In this document: one piece after another, positions 23,495 through 31,832 of the stretch
Position numbering within the stretch: the stretch's first letter is position 1
Layout of the letters: each line of letters begins with the position of its first letter
NCBI GenBank assembly: GCA_000702025.1
Contig: JNKJ01000008.1
Span: forward strand, 124,001 to 188,000
DNA from: Blautia schinkii DSM 10518
GTDB taxonomy: Bacteria; Bacillota; Clostridia; Lachnospirales; Lachnospiraceae
DNA length: 64,000 nt
Direction: 5' to 3'
Notes under the pieces: generated by a model
What the model saw: the letters and a program-made list of their open reading frames with translations, nothing else
Told to the model about the DNA's origin: nothing
The model's database searches: none
Translations under genes and position numbers: made by a program

Positions 23495-24625
23495 TTATTT
23501 TCCTATGTTTTTCTGCCATCCGTCTCCTATTTTCCTCTCGAGTTCTGAAAACCGCTTCAGACCGCTCAAGGCATCATAGGCTGCTACGCAGGAGGCTCCG
23601 GTGGCAGCGGATAATTGAAGGGCTTTTGCAGGTGGATATTCTTCCAGCATGGCGGTAAGAAATGCGGCGATGCTCGTATCCCCGGCTCCGGTTCCTGAAA
23701 GCACTTTTTCCGGTAGATAGCTTCTTTCAAAGCCTTCCTGGTCTGCCCAAACGTCCGGGTTTAAGCCGGCGCGTTCCCCAACGCCTCTCAGGGTGAGTCT
23801 GTCTGCGGTGCGGTAGTACATACCGGGTGCTCCGCATTTGATCAGTAGGACTTTTGCCCCATAATCCATACACTGCTCAGCTAGAGGCTTGATATCATTT
23901 TCAATATCCAGGATTTCCGTAATATCTTTTCCTGCGGCCCGTCGCTGCCACTCTTCAAATCGTTCCCGGTCCAACATATAGCAAAGCTCCTCCACACTTG
24001 GCACAAAGAAATCCACATATGGAATCACCCTCTCCAGGATTTTGTTCCAGTCCGCACGTCCGGCTTCTGATTCTGCGTCGACTGCGGCCATATCCAGGGA
24101 GGTGGCCGCCCCTGCATCTTTTGCCCGCTTCATGATTTTTACAAGCTCTTCGCCATCATTTTCATACATGGATTTCATGACCGGCGGGTATCCGAAATGA
24201 AATAATGCTGCGTCCGCGAGAGCGGCTTGCGGGATATCATCTGCACGAAATGTATTGTTTGCCCCTGGACAATGTAAGAAAATCCGGTCTATACCGGGAA
24301 CGGCAAGTACCACGGAATAAGAGGTTGTCTCCTCTTCCGAGACGATCATGCCGCTGTGTGCGTCATATTCTTTTAGAAGATCTAAGACAATGCTTCCAAA
24401 CGCATCATCACCAATCTTTCCCATCAGAGTCACATCTGCGCCCAGGAACTTCATGGCAAGCCCAGTATTCGCTACGGAGCCGCCGGTATGTATGTCAGCT
24501 TCACCCATCTGTATCAGCCTGCCCGGGGCCAGCACGTCGCCCAGAGAACTAACCTTACGCTCCGGAAACTTGGGAGTTATATCCAGGCAGATATGCCCGG
24601 CAGCAATTACTTTTTTCATATGCAT
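23495..24625 (-). CDS. PfkB-family carbohydrate kinase
   Basis: A 376-residue ribokinase/PfkB-type sugar kinase that phosphorylates a sugar or nucleoside hydroxyl with ATP. The signature GTGAGDTSIAAF (anion hole and catalytic Asp) is near the C-terminus, and the N-terminal GGSVANTG motif is present. GGAGG lies 9 bases before ATG 24625. It is monocistronic. It is not next to a transporter, so its substrate cannot be deduced. The insert at about residues 220-250 (EEWQRRAAGKDITEIL) is not typical of ribokinase itself. Confidence 0.88.
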   Translation of the reverse strand: MHMKKVIAAGHICLDITPKFPERKVSSLGDVLAPGRLIQMGEADIHTGGSVANTGLAMKFLGADVTLMGKIGDDAFGSIVLDLLKEYDAHSGMIVSEEETTSYSVVLAVPGIDRIFLHCPGANNTFRADDIPQAALADAALFHFGYPPVMKSMYENDGEELVKIMKRAKDAGAATSLDMAAVDAESEAGRADWNKILERVIPYVDFFVPSVEELCYMLDRERFEEWQRRAAGKDITEILDIENDIKPLAEQCMDYGAKVLLIKCGAPGMYYRTADRLTLRGVGERAGLNPDVWADQEGFERSYLPEKVLSGTGAGDTSIAAFLTAMLEEYPPAKALQLSAATGASCVAAYDALSGLKRFSELERKIGDGWQKNIGK

Positions 24626-24766
24626 CTTTTGGCACCTCCAGTCACTTTTATGAGCAACTTATCTATTAGTTTATTATAACAGATTTCATATTTTAGGAAA
24701 TAACAATTTTGTGATTTTACATGCCTGATTTGGGGCAAAATTTAGCTGCTGAGCAGTAATCAGGAT

Positions 24767-24796
24767 TTGACTTTTTCCACAGAATATATCATTATA
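24767..24796 (+). promoter_or_regulatory. Candidate promoter of the Big_2-like secreted protein
   Basis: TTGACT (24767-24772) and ATTATA (24791-24796) are separated by 18 bp, about 55 bp before the start codon. The -10 region is AT-rich and its register uncertain. Confidence 0.4.
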
Positions 24797-24849
24797 TAGA
24801 TAAATACTACATGGTCAGTATTATACAAAAGAAGAAGGAGAAAAAGCCT

Positions 24850-25545
24850 ATGAAAAAGATGAAGAAACTACTATTATTGGTGTTGATTGCCTTGTCTCTC
24901 ACTGCCCCTTCCACTGTTCCCATAATCGGAAGTGTAGAATCCGTGCAGGCAGCGGCGCAGATCAGCAAAAAAAACGCTGTCCTGCTCACCGGACAGACAA
25001 TGCAGTTAAAGGTTAAGGATGCAGACAGTAAAATAAAATGGTCAAGCAGTAATAAAACAGTTGCGACTGTCAAAAATAACGGCTTAGTCACCGCTAAGAA
25101 AAAAGGCACTGCAGTCATTACCGCTGAAACCGACAAAACGGTTCTCCAATGCAAGGTCACAGTACAGACTCCGCGTATCAGCCAGAGTTCCCGGACACTC
25201 AACAAAGGTAAAACCGTTCGGTTAACAGTAAGCGGAACAAATCAGAAAATAACGTGGAAAACCTCCAATTCCAGGGTAGCCACAGTTTCAGCAAGCGGGG
25301 TTGTCGCGGCCAAAAGCGCCGGTACTTGCAAAATATATGCAACAGTTTTAGGAAAAAAATTCACTTTTACGATAACCGTTAAATCAACTCAGCCAAGCGT
25401 CACAACAGTTTGGCTTTCTGCCACCGGATCAAAGTATCATAAGATACCGAACTGTGGGAGAATGAACCCGAATAAGGCAAGAAAGGTAACTATTACATAT
25501 GCCAAACAATGCGGGTACGGAGCCTGCAGTAAATGTTTTAGATAG
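24850..25545 (+). CDS. Secreted Big_2-type Ig-like protein
   Basis: A 231-residue protein with a signal peptide (MKKMKKLLLLVLIALSLTAP). ATG 24850 is selected because AGGAG lies 9 bases upstream. Two bacterial Ig-like Big_2 repeats follow (KIKWSSSNKTVATVKNNGLV; KITWKTSNSRVATVSASGVV). The C-terminus has KYHKIPNCGRMNPNKA and GYGACSKCF, a short cysteine-containing domain found at the end of many secreted Lachnospiraceae proteins. There is no sortase motif, so it is probably released or loosely wall-bound. Function unknown. Confidence 0.85.
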   Translation: MKKMKKLLLLVLIALSLTAPSTVPIIGSVESVQAAAQISKKNAVLLTGQTMQLKVKDADSKIKWSSSNKTVATVKNNGLVTAKKKGTAVITAETDKTVLQCKVTVQTPRISQSSRTLNKGKTVRLTVSGTNQKITWKTSNSRVATVSASGVVAAKSAGTCKIYATVLGKKFTFTITVKSTQPSVTTVWLSATGSKYHKIPNCGRMNPNKARKVTITYAKQCGYGACSKCFR

Positions 25546-25616
25546 AATTTAATTTGTGATCAGCAATATTCAGGCATGTTCGTGTGTTTCATGTGTTGTG
25601 CTGTTCGATTGAAAAA

Positions 25617-25669
25617 ATGAGCTGCTTCAAAGGTAGACGAAAAATCAATCTGCCCATGTAGCAGCTCAT
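25617..25669 (-). terminator. Terminator of the SH3 protein gene
   Basis: On the minus strand ATGAGCTGCT pairs with AGCAGCTCAT and is followed by TTTTTT. The long loop contains a second, nearly perfect stem (GGCAGA with TCTACC), giving a tall hairpin. Confidence 0.75.
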
Positions 25670-25756
25670 TGTATTTAAATATTTTTACATTCTATTTCAT
25701 TTATGACGCTCCCAAGCCTGATGACTATAATATGTACGCCCTTGTATTTCTTAATT

Positions 25757-26572
25757 TTACTGAACTGCCGCCATATACTCATCGGAAACATACCCGATTC
25801 TGCCGTCTGAGAGGGAGAAACGTAACCATCCATTCTCGTCTGCACTGGCTTTGATAATATCGCCGCCGACTAATGTACCAATGATTGTAGCGTTTCCGTC
25901 TGCTGCGTCATGAATATTCAGAGAGCTTCTGACTGTACAAGACATAGTCTGGGGGAATTCCGGAGTAAGATAGTCGTCACAAATGTAAGCAGTCTCCCCG
26001 TTGTATTCACACTGGTACCATTCCGTATTCAAAACATTTCCTGTCACATGAACCTCATCGCCCTCTTTTACCACACCGATGATAGAACCGCCTGTTGTCG
26101 GAGCCGTCCGTACATTTACAGAGGAAGCCCCGGTCACGTCCATCATCATATCCAGGGGACGGATATTTCTGCCATGGTCCGAATTGCTGTTGGTGCTTGA
26201 ATTATAATCAGAAGCCGGGACCAGATAGCTGGCATATACATAGCCGGAAGTATTGCCGGAAATTTTATACCACATACAATCCGGACACTCTCCTACCACA
26301 TAATAAGTCTCGCCCGGTGTGGTGCTGTCCAGAATATCACCAAAGGGTGACTGACGGATCATGGCCTGGGCAGTTGCCACATAATTAGCCCCAACCGGTA
26401 TCAGCTCAGAATCATCGTAGGAGGCTCCCCCATTCGTATGAGCATAAGGATCATACCCCTCCTCAGACACTGCTTCGCGAATATCAGACGGCATAGCCAT
26501 CGTAGTGGTGGACACTGCTGCCATTGCCATTACGGCCATGAAGCTTCCTAAGATTAGTTTCTTTTTCGACAT
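25757..26572 (-). CDS. Secreted protein with three bacterial SH3 domains
   Basis: A 271-residue protein. ATG 26572 (AGGAGG 8 bases upstream) gives a signal peptide with a hydrophobic core and a TTTMAMPSD cleavage region. Three SH3_3-type domains follow: ANYVATAQAMIRQSPFGD, SVNVRTAPTTGGSIIGVV and SLNIHDAADGNATIIGTL. Such domains bind peptidoglycan or target a protein to the cell wall. There is no hydrolase domain, so it is probably a wall-binding or envelope stress protein. It is a single-gene unit with its own terminator. Confidence 0.88.
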   Translation of the reverse strand: MSKKKLILGSFMAVMAMAAVSTTTMAMPSDIREAVSEEGYDPYAHTNGGASYDDSELIPVGANYVATAQAMIRQSPFGDILDSTTPGETYYVVGECPDCMWYKISGNTSGYVYASYLVPASDYNSSTNSNSDHGRNIRPLDMMMDVTGASSVNVRTAPTTGGSIIGVVKEGDEVHVTGNVLNTEWYQCEYNGETAYICDDYLTPEFPQTMSCTVRSSLNIHDAADGNATIIGTLVGGDIIKASADENGWLRFSLSDGRIGYVSDEYMAAVQ

Positions 26573-26689
26573 AAACATATCCTCCTGTTTCCGGCATCTT
26601 CTGTATTTATTTACTTTTTAAATGGATTGCCGTATTTTTCTATATTGTACTCTTTTTGTATAAAAATGGCAATCAAAAGCAGATAAAAA

Positions 26690-26711
26690 GAGGATGCGTT
26701 TCCGCATCCTC
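26690..26711 (-). terminator. Terminator of the rnfC2-metV-metF operon
   Basis: On the minus strand GAGGATGCG pairs with CGCATCCTC over a 4-base loop and is followed by TTTTT, 9 bp after the metF stop. Confidence 0.9.
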
Positions 26712-26720
26712 CATAAAATA

Positions 26721-27599
26721 TTAGATTTCAGCCAGCTTAAGAAGATCCGGTATCTTGGACTCCCAGCCTAATGCCATGATATGTACGCCCTGGCAGTATG
26801 GTTTACATTCTTTGATGATACGTGCAGCAATCTCAATACCTGTGATTCCTGCTTTTGTTTTTTCTTTATCAGCTTTCAATTCCTCGATCATGGAATCCGG
26901 AACATGTACGCCGGCAACGTTTGCGTTCATGAATCTTGCCATTCCCACAGATTTCGGAATTACGATACCAAGCTGAACCGGTTTTCCGAACTGTTTCGCT
27001 TTTTCCATGAATTTGATAAATTTCTCAGGCTCGTAAACTGCCTGGGTCTGGAAATAATCAGCGCCTGCCATTACCTTACGTTCCATTTTTGCAAGCTGTG
27101 CATCAACGGAATCACTGCACGGTGAAACAACTGCGCCCTTTGCAAATTTCGGAGGCTCGCCTACCAGTTCGTTTCCGCCAAGGTCACGGCCTGATTCCAG
27201 AAGCTTCACTGTATGGATCAGGGAAACGGAATCCAGGTCGAAAACAGGTTTTGCCTGGGGATGGTCGCCCATTTTTGTATGGTCACCGGTTAAAAGCAGC
27301 AGGTTTTCGATTCCTAACATCGCTGCGCTTAAAAGGTCAGACTGCAGTGCGATACGGTTTCTGTCACGGCAGGTTAACTGATAGATCGGGGTAAGTCCTT
27401 CATCCTTCAGAACCTTACAGGTTGCCAGAGAGCCAAGACGCATAACGGAGGACTGATTATCTGTTACGTTCACTGCGGTAACACCTGTCAGATAAGTCTT
27501 TGCTTCTTCTACAAGATGGTCGATATTTGTTCCTTTCGGCGGTCCTACTTCTGCTGAAACTACAAATTCACCACGTTGAAATAATTCGCTAATATTCAT
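26721..27599 (-). CDS. metF: Methylenetetrahydrofolate reductase
   Basis: A 292-residue MTHFR that reduces 5,10-methylene-THF to 5-methyl-THF with a flavin. The N-terminus has the conserved catalytic Glu region (VVSAEVGPPKGTNIDHL), followed by AVNVTDNQSS and LLLTGDHTKMGDHP, typical of the family's TIM barrel. It lies 19 bp after metV and downstream of the rnfC-like gene. This arrangement is known from acetogens, where MetF works in a complex with MetV and sometimes RnfC2 to pass electrons, and feeds the methyl branch of the Wood-Ljungdahl pathway. Confidence 0.95.
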   Translation of the reverse strand: MNISELFQRGEFVVSAEVGPPKGTNIDHLVEEAKTYLTGVTAVNVTDNQSSVMRLGSLATCKVLKDEGLTPIYQLTCRDRNRIALQSDLLSAAMLGIENLLLLTGDHTKMGDHPQAKPVFDLDSVSLIHTVKLLESGRDLGGNELVGEPPKFAKGAVVSPCSDSVDAQLAKMERKVMAGADYFQTQAVYEPEKFIKFMEKAKQFGKPVQLGIVIPKSVGMARFMNANVAGVHVPDSMIEELKADKEKTKAGITGIEIAARIIKECKPYCQGVHIMALGWESKIPDLLKLAEI

Positions 27600-27618
27600 T
27601 CTCCCTTACTCCTACTCA

Positions 27619-28245
27619 TTATAAATTTTTCACTTCGTCATCAGTTGCGAAATTGCGTATCTGTACCGGGCATTTCAGCGCATCCTGACGTCCAAGCTGT
27701 GCCAGACGTCTGTAAATGCGTTCCCAGCCGCATTCCATATCTCCGTCTACTTCGCATTTGCCGTTCTTCGTACCGCCGCACGGTCCGTTTACCAGGCTCT
27801 TGGAGCAGGCAGTGATCGGGCAGATTCCGCCGGTAATATTCAGATAACACTCACCGCACTGATCGCAGTCATATTCTAACGGGGTCACACCCTGGAATCC
27901 CGGTAATGGATATGTATCACAAGCTGCACATACTTTTTTATCCTCCAGGTACTCGGCAATCGTCTGTACGCCGACACCACAGGAGAATACCAGTACTACG
28001 TCTGCAGCTTCAATCGCACTCATATGCTTCTCAAGGCGCAGCTTCATATTTTCCGGATTACATATGTAGTCAGTTGTAATGATCCCGGTCACATTCCCGT
28101 CCTCAGCCAGCTCTTTCTGGAATTCTGCGGCCTCTTTTTCCGGGAAATGGACTTCTTTGCATCCCTGGCAGTTAATGATAAAGACTTTCTTTCCGTCCAC
28201 CAGTGATACGATAGTTTCCTTAGATTTTAATTGGGTAATTAACAT
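27619..28245 (-). CDS. metV: MetV, zinc/iron-sulfur partner of methylenetetrahydrofolate reductase
   Basis: A 208-residue protein with the MetV (MTHFR C-terminal-like, pfam12225) pattern. CDQCGECYLNITGGICPIT and CGGTKNGKCEVDGDMECGW are the conserved cysteine clusters that bind metal or Fe-S. The first half has a flavodoxin-like look (VLVFSCGVGVQTI). It is required for MTHFR activity in acetogens. It sits one base after the rnfC-like gene stop (28247), so translation is coupled. The N-terminal part of the rnfC-like product is a paralogue of this protein. Confidence 0.92.
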   Translation of the reverse strand: MLITQLKSKETIVSLVDGKKVFIINCQGCKEVHFPEKEAAEFQKELAEDGNVTGIITTDYICNPENMKLRLEKHMSAIEAADVVLVFSCGVGVQTIAEYLEDKKVCAACDTYPLPGFQGVTPLEYDCDQCGECYLNITGGICPITACSKSLVNGPCGGTKNGKCEVDGDMECGWERIYRRLAQLGRQDALKCPVQIRNFATDDEVKNL

Positions 28246-28246
28246 A

Positions 28247-30250
28247 TCACTTCATCTCCCTTATCGCATTTTTTCCAGCCTTAATCTTGCTGACAATCGG
28301 AATCTTGGAGGAACAGATGTAATCACAGCACCTGCACTCGACACAATCTAAGACATTTCTGTCACGCATACCTACCCAGTCTTTCTCATCTGCAAGCTTC
28401 GCAAAGTACAGAGGAGTAAGCTCCATCGGGCAGACATCGACACAGCGTCCACATTTGATACATGCCACTTCCTGAGTCTGGTCTGTATTAATGGCAATGA
28501 TTCCATTGGAGCCCTTCATCATAGGCACATTCAGATCAGAAAGCACAAATCCCATCATAGGTCCGCCCATCTTGATCAAAACATCATCATCTGTCACACC
28601 ACCGCAGTAGTCGATCAGTTCTTTTACACTGGTACCAATCTTAACGATGTAGTTGCCCGGATTTTTAATCTTTTCTCCGGTTACGGAGGCAACACGCTCG
28701 ATGAGAGGCATGCCTTTCTGAATTGCATCAGAAATAGCCTTAACGGTACTGATATTGCTCACTACAACACCTACATCTGCGGGAAGTCCGCCGCGGGGTA
28801 CCTGTCTTCCCATCACGCGCTTGATGAGCATTTTCTCAGCGCCCTGTGGGTATTTCGTCTTAGCTGTTACAACTTCAATGTTATCACAGTCTGCAATCTT
28901 CGCTTCCATAAGCGCAACTGCGTCCGGCTTGTTATCCTCAATTACAATGATACCCTTCTCGGCATCTACGGTTTTAATCATTGCTTTAAGACCGTAAATA
29001 ATGTCATCTGCAAATTCCATAAACACTTTGTGGTCCGCGGTAAGATATGGCTCACATTCGCAGCCGTTAAGCAGGATTGCTTCAATCGGCTTATTTGGTT
29101 TTAATTTGACTGATGTGGGGAAACCGGCGCCGCCCATACCAACAATTCCGGCTTCACGAACGATTTCAATAATTTCGTCCGGGGTAAGGTCTTCATAACC
29201 TTTATTTGGTTTCACTGATTCGTGCAGAGTATTTTTTCCGTCGGATTCAATGACCACAGCCATTACCTCGCTGCCTCTTGTGGCATGCATGCGCGGCTCA
29301 ACTGCGATTACGGTTCCGCTGACACTGGAATGAACAGGTGCACTGATAAAGCCTGCGGCTTCACCAATCTTCTGTCCGACCTTCACTGTGTCTCCCACTT
29401 GTACAATGGGATTCGCGGGTGCGCCTAAATGCTGTGACATGGAAATCACGGCAACCTTCGGCTCAGGGAATCTTTCCAGTGAAATATGCTCACTGAATTC
29501 CTTGTTCTCTGTTGGATGAACACCGCCATAGTAGCCGGCAAATCTCTCCTCACGGATGGATTTTACATAGTCATTAACAACCTTAAAATTAACCTTGGAA
29601 TAATCGCGAACCTGGACAGGCTGATTTAAGAACTCTTCTGTACGGCCCTGTTTCTCCAGTTTTTTATTGATTTTTTCCCAGGCACAGTCTTTGTCCGGAT
29701 CCACTTCACATTTACCGTTCTTTGCGCCGCCGCACTGTCCGTTGATCAGGCTCTTGGAGCAGTCAACGATGGGACAGACACCACCGGTAATATTCAGGTA
29801 ACACTGGGCACATGCATCGCAGCTCTTCTTGGTGAGAGCCATGCCGTGATGTCCTGTATAATTCAAAGAATTGCTGGCCGCATATACAGGTACCTTTGCA
29901 ATGTCCGCAACTGTCTGGATTCCCAGGCCGCAGGAAATTACAAAAATCTGCTCCGTACCTTCGGGAATCATATCCTGTAACTTTTTCTCAGTCTGCGTTT
30001 TGTTGCACAAAAAATCAACCTTTGCGCTGCCCGTGATTGTCTTGCCCTGCTCGGCCGCGATTTTCTCAAACTCGCCGCAATCCGGTTCATCAATGGTCTC
30101 AAATTCCTTGAAGCATTTGTTGCAGGCAATGACGAACACTTTATCCTTATCGGCCAATAATGAAACCAGCTCGTCGTTCCCCTTTAGCTTATACTTGGTA
30201 TAGTTCTCCAATTGCTCACCTTCCTTATGAAATTGATTTACAGATTTCAT
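28247..30250 (-). CDS. rnfC2: RnfC-like electron transfer protein with MetV-like N-terminal domain
   Basis: A 667-residue fusion. Residues 1-215 are MetV-like: CDACAQCYLNITGGVCPIV and CGGAKNGKCEVDPDKDCAW match the adjacent MetV. From about 240 on it is RnfC-like, with a biotinyl-lipoyl-like segment (GFISAPVHSSVSGTV), a glycine-rich nucleotide/FMN site (GIVGMGGAGFPT), and two 4Fe-4S motifs, CIKCGRCVDVCP and CVECRCCDYIC. It probably links NADH oxidation to the MetF/MetV reductase. The start may be ATG 30250 or TTG 30211; the latter has GGAAGGTGA just upstream and removes 13 residues. No other rnf subunit is encoded here, so it is a soluble RnfC2 rather than part of the membrane Rnf complex. Confidence 0.9.
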   Translation of the reverse strand: MKSVNQFHKEGEQLENYTKYKLKGNDELVSLLADKDKVFVIACNKCFKEFETIDEPDCGEFEKIAAEQGKTITGSAKVDFLCNKTQTEKKLQDMIPEGTEQIFVISCGLGIQTVADIAKVPVYAASNSLNYTGHHGMALTKKSCDACAQCYLNITGGVCPIVDCSKSLINGQCGGAKNGKCEVDPDKDCAWEKINKKLEKQGRTEEFLNQPVQVRDYSKVNFKVVNDYVKSIREERFAGYYGGVHPTENKEFSEHISLERFPEPKVAVISMSQHLGAPANPIVQVGDTVKVGQKIGEAAGFISAPVHSSVSGTVIAVEPRMHATRGSEVMAVVIESDGKNTLHESVKPNKGYEDLTPDEIIEIVREAGIVGMGGAGFPTSVKLKPNKPIEAILLNGCECEPYLTADHKVFMEFADDIIYGLKAMIKTVDAEKGIIVIEDNKPDAVALMEAKIADCDNIEVVTAKTKYPQGAEKMLIKRVMGRQVPRGGLPADVGVVVSNISTVKAISDAIQKGMPLIERVASVTGEKIKNPGNYIVKIGTSVKELIDYCGGVTDDDVLIKMGGPMMGFVLSDLNVPMMKGSNGIIAINTDQTQEVACIKCGRCVDVCPMELTPLYFAKLADEKDWVGMRDRNVLDCVECRCCDYICSSKIPIVSKIKAGKNAIREMK

Positions 30251-30305
30251 ATTTATCTGCCATTGTTATTTTTTTCACCCTCTGCACACATATGTAAAAA
30301 TAGCA

Positions 30306-30341
30306 ACAGATAAATAGCATCTGTAATTAAAGCATATTATA
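30306..30341 (-). promoter_or_regulatory. Extended -10 promoter and leader hairpin of the metVF operon
   Basis: On the minus strand TGTTATAAT forms an extended -10 (TATAAT 30336-30341). Just downstream ACAGAT and ATCTGT (30306-30324) could form a small hairpin at the 5' end of the transcript. The leader is about 80-120 bases. Confidence 0.5.
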
Positions 30342-30420
30342 ACACATAATAGTTATATTATCTATTAAAAACATGTTTTTTTATAAAAAATATATGATAA
30401 TGCACAAGGAATTTCTTGCT

Positions 30421-30448
30421 ATATTATTAACATATGTGTTAATAATAT
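30421..30448. repeat. Perfect 12-bp inverted repeat
   Basis: ATATTATTAACA and TGTTAATAATAT flank TATG, about 80 bp upstream of the metVF operon -10. It could be an operator. Its half-sites are in the opposite order to the Rex consensus. Confidence 0.6.
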
Positions 30449-30472
30449 AACTATAAGAATCCTTTCTTATAT

Positions 30473-30524
30473 AAAATATCCTGCAGCTATAATATCCTAC
30501 AGCTGTAAAATCCTGTAGCAGGAA
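30473..30524. repeat. Three imperfect 17-bp tandem repeats
   Basis: Three adjoining units share the core ATCCTRYAGC (AAAATATCCTGCAGCTAT, AATATCCTACAGCTGTA, AAATCCTGTAGCAGGAA). They lie 24 bp past the stop of the downstream LacI gene and could fold into alternative stems that act as its terminator. Confidence 0.55.
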
Positions 30525-30547
30525 TAGTTGTTGCGAGTTCTTTTGTC

Positions 30548-31558
30548 TCAGGGCATAATTACATCGACTACTGAGCTTTTATCATAAAATATTGAAGGAA
30601 CATGTAAATGCTGAAGGGGCTTTTCGTCTTTCTCCCTTATTCTCATTATGAGCAGTTCAACCGCTTTTTTTCCAAGAAGCTCATAATTTTCTTCAATCGC
30701 AGTTACATTGGGTATCAATGCGTCAAACAGCGTATCGTGGTCAAAACAAATGAAAGACAACCTTCCGGGAACGGTAATCTGAGAATTTACAATTTCCGCC
30801 AGACATCCCAGCGAAACCAGGTAATTCAAAAATACAATTCCTGTGGGCGGTTTTTCGAGAGATAATATTTTTTTCAGAGATTCCTGGGCAGATTCCAGAG
30901 AATCCACATTATAAACACAGTATTCAGACCGGGGAATAAGCCCGGCATTTTTCAGTGTATCTAAAAAACCTTTCTTTCTCTGCTGTATGCTGTAAGAGTT
31001 CACATCTCCTCCAATCACTGACAAATCCTGATGTTTATGCCGGATAAAAGACTGAGCTGCCTCGCAGCCCTTTTGGTAATTATCTGAACATACAGTATCG
31101 ACGCCAATATATTCAGGTATGTAGTCAATGCACACAACCGGAATTTCATTGTCTGCTAAAATACAGATAGTCTCGGAATCCAGAGAATGGTCTACGGCTA
31201 TCACACCGCAAACCTGATTATGGAGAAGGAAATTCAAAAGGGTGGTTTCATATTTTTCATTAGATTTGCTGGTACATACAATGGACATAAATCCCAAGGA
31301 TTTCAGGGAAATCTCAATGGGATTGACGATTTTTCCCCAAAGACAATTTTCCAGAGCAGGCAGGATAAGTGCGATTGTTTTCGTCTTTTTGGAACGAAGG
31401 CCCTGGGCGACCTGATTTGGGACGTAATGGAGTCTGGCAATGGATTCTTCAATCTTTTTCATATTTTCAGGGAGAACTGGCTTGTGATTTAGATATTTAG
31501 AAATCGTTGCTAAGGACAACCCTGTATCTTTTGCTATATCGGTGATTGTTGTTTTCAA
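30548..31558 (-). CDS. LacI-family regulator of the adjacent sugar operon
   Basis: A 336-residue LacI protein. TTG 31558 is chosen because GAGGGG is 8 bases upstream and the protein then starts directly with the HTH (KTTITDIAKDTGLSLATISKY). The hinge YVPNQVAQGLRSKK and the effector domain ending with SFICFDHDTLFDAL are typical; the last two thirds bind the sugar effector. It is transcribed away from the ABC sugar operon at 31833, and two similar operators lie in the shared promoter region. It is related to the LacI gene at 35028, which has a similar DNA-reading helix (ATISKY / STISKY). Confidence 0.92.
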   Translation of the reverse strand: MKTTITDIAKDTGLSLATISKYLNHKPVLPENMKKIEESIARLHYVPNQVAQGLRSKKTKTIALILPALENCLWGKIVNPIEISLKSLGFMSIVCTSKSNEKYETTLLNFLLHNQVCGVIAVDHSLDSETICILADNEIPVVCIDYIPEYIGVDTVCSDNYQKGCEAAQSFIRHKHQDLSVIGGDVNSYSIQQRKKGFLDTLKNAGLIPRSEYCVYNVDSLESAQESLKKILSLEKPPTGIVFLNYLVSLGCLAEIVNSQITVPGRLSFICFDHDTLFDALIPNVTAIEENYELLGKKAVELLIMRIREKDEKPLQHLHVPSIFYDKSSVVDVIMP

Positions 31559-31611
31559 TGAATGTACCCCTCTTCTATTCATTCAGTAATATGGTCATAA
31601 CAGCCATTTTT

Positions 31612-31664
31612 AGTATAACACATACAAAAAAAGAATTACAACATTCGTAAAACGTTTCGTGTAC
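31612..31664 (-). promoter_or_regulatory. LacI gene promoter and operator O1
   Basis: On the minus strand TTGTAA (31636-31641) and TATACT (31612-31617) are 18 bp apart. TAAAACGTTTCGTGTAC (31648-31664), the first LacI operator, lies directly upstream of this -35, between the divergent promoters. Confidence 0.6.
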
Positions 31665-31751
31665 AAAAAATATCATATATTAAATATGCACATATTTTAC
31701 CTTGCATTTCCGTATATAATAAACAATTATTCCATGATATTCAAAAGATTA

Positions 31752-31780
31752 TTGACTAAACGTTTCGCGTATGGTAATGT
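31752..31780 (+). promoter_or_regulatory. Sugar operon promoter with operator O2 in the spacer
   Basis: TTGACT (31752-31757), a 17-bp spacer, and TAATGT (31775-31780) preceded by TGG. The spacer holds AAACGTTTCGCGTA, matching operator O1. A repressor bound here would block RNA polymerase directly. Confidence 0.7.
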
Positions 31781-31832
31781 TGTTTCATAAAATCGAACGC
31801 AAATTACGTTAAAAAGCGAAAGGAGAACGACA

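Noticed and set aside
28247-30250. Full membrane Rnf complex
   Set aside because: Only an RnfC-type subunit is present, with no RnfD, G, E, A or B gene on either side.
30421-30448. Rex repressor site
   Set aside because: Half-sites are TTAACA...TGTTAA, the reverse of the Rex order TTGTTAA...TTAACAA.
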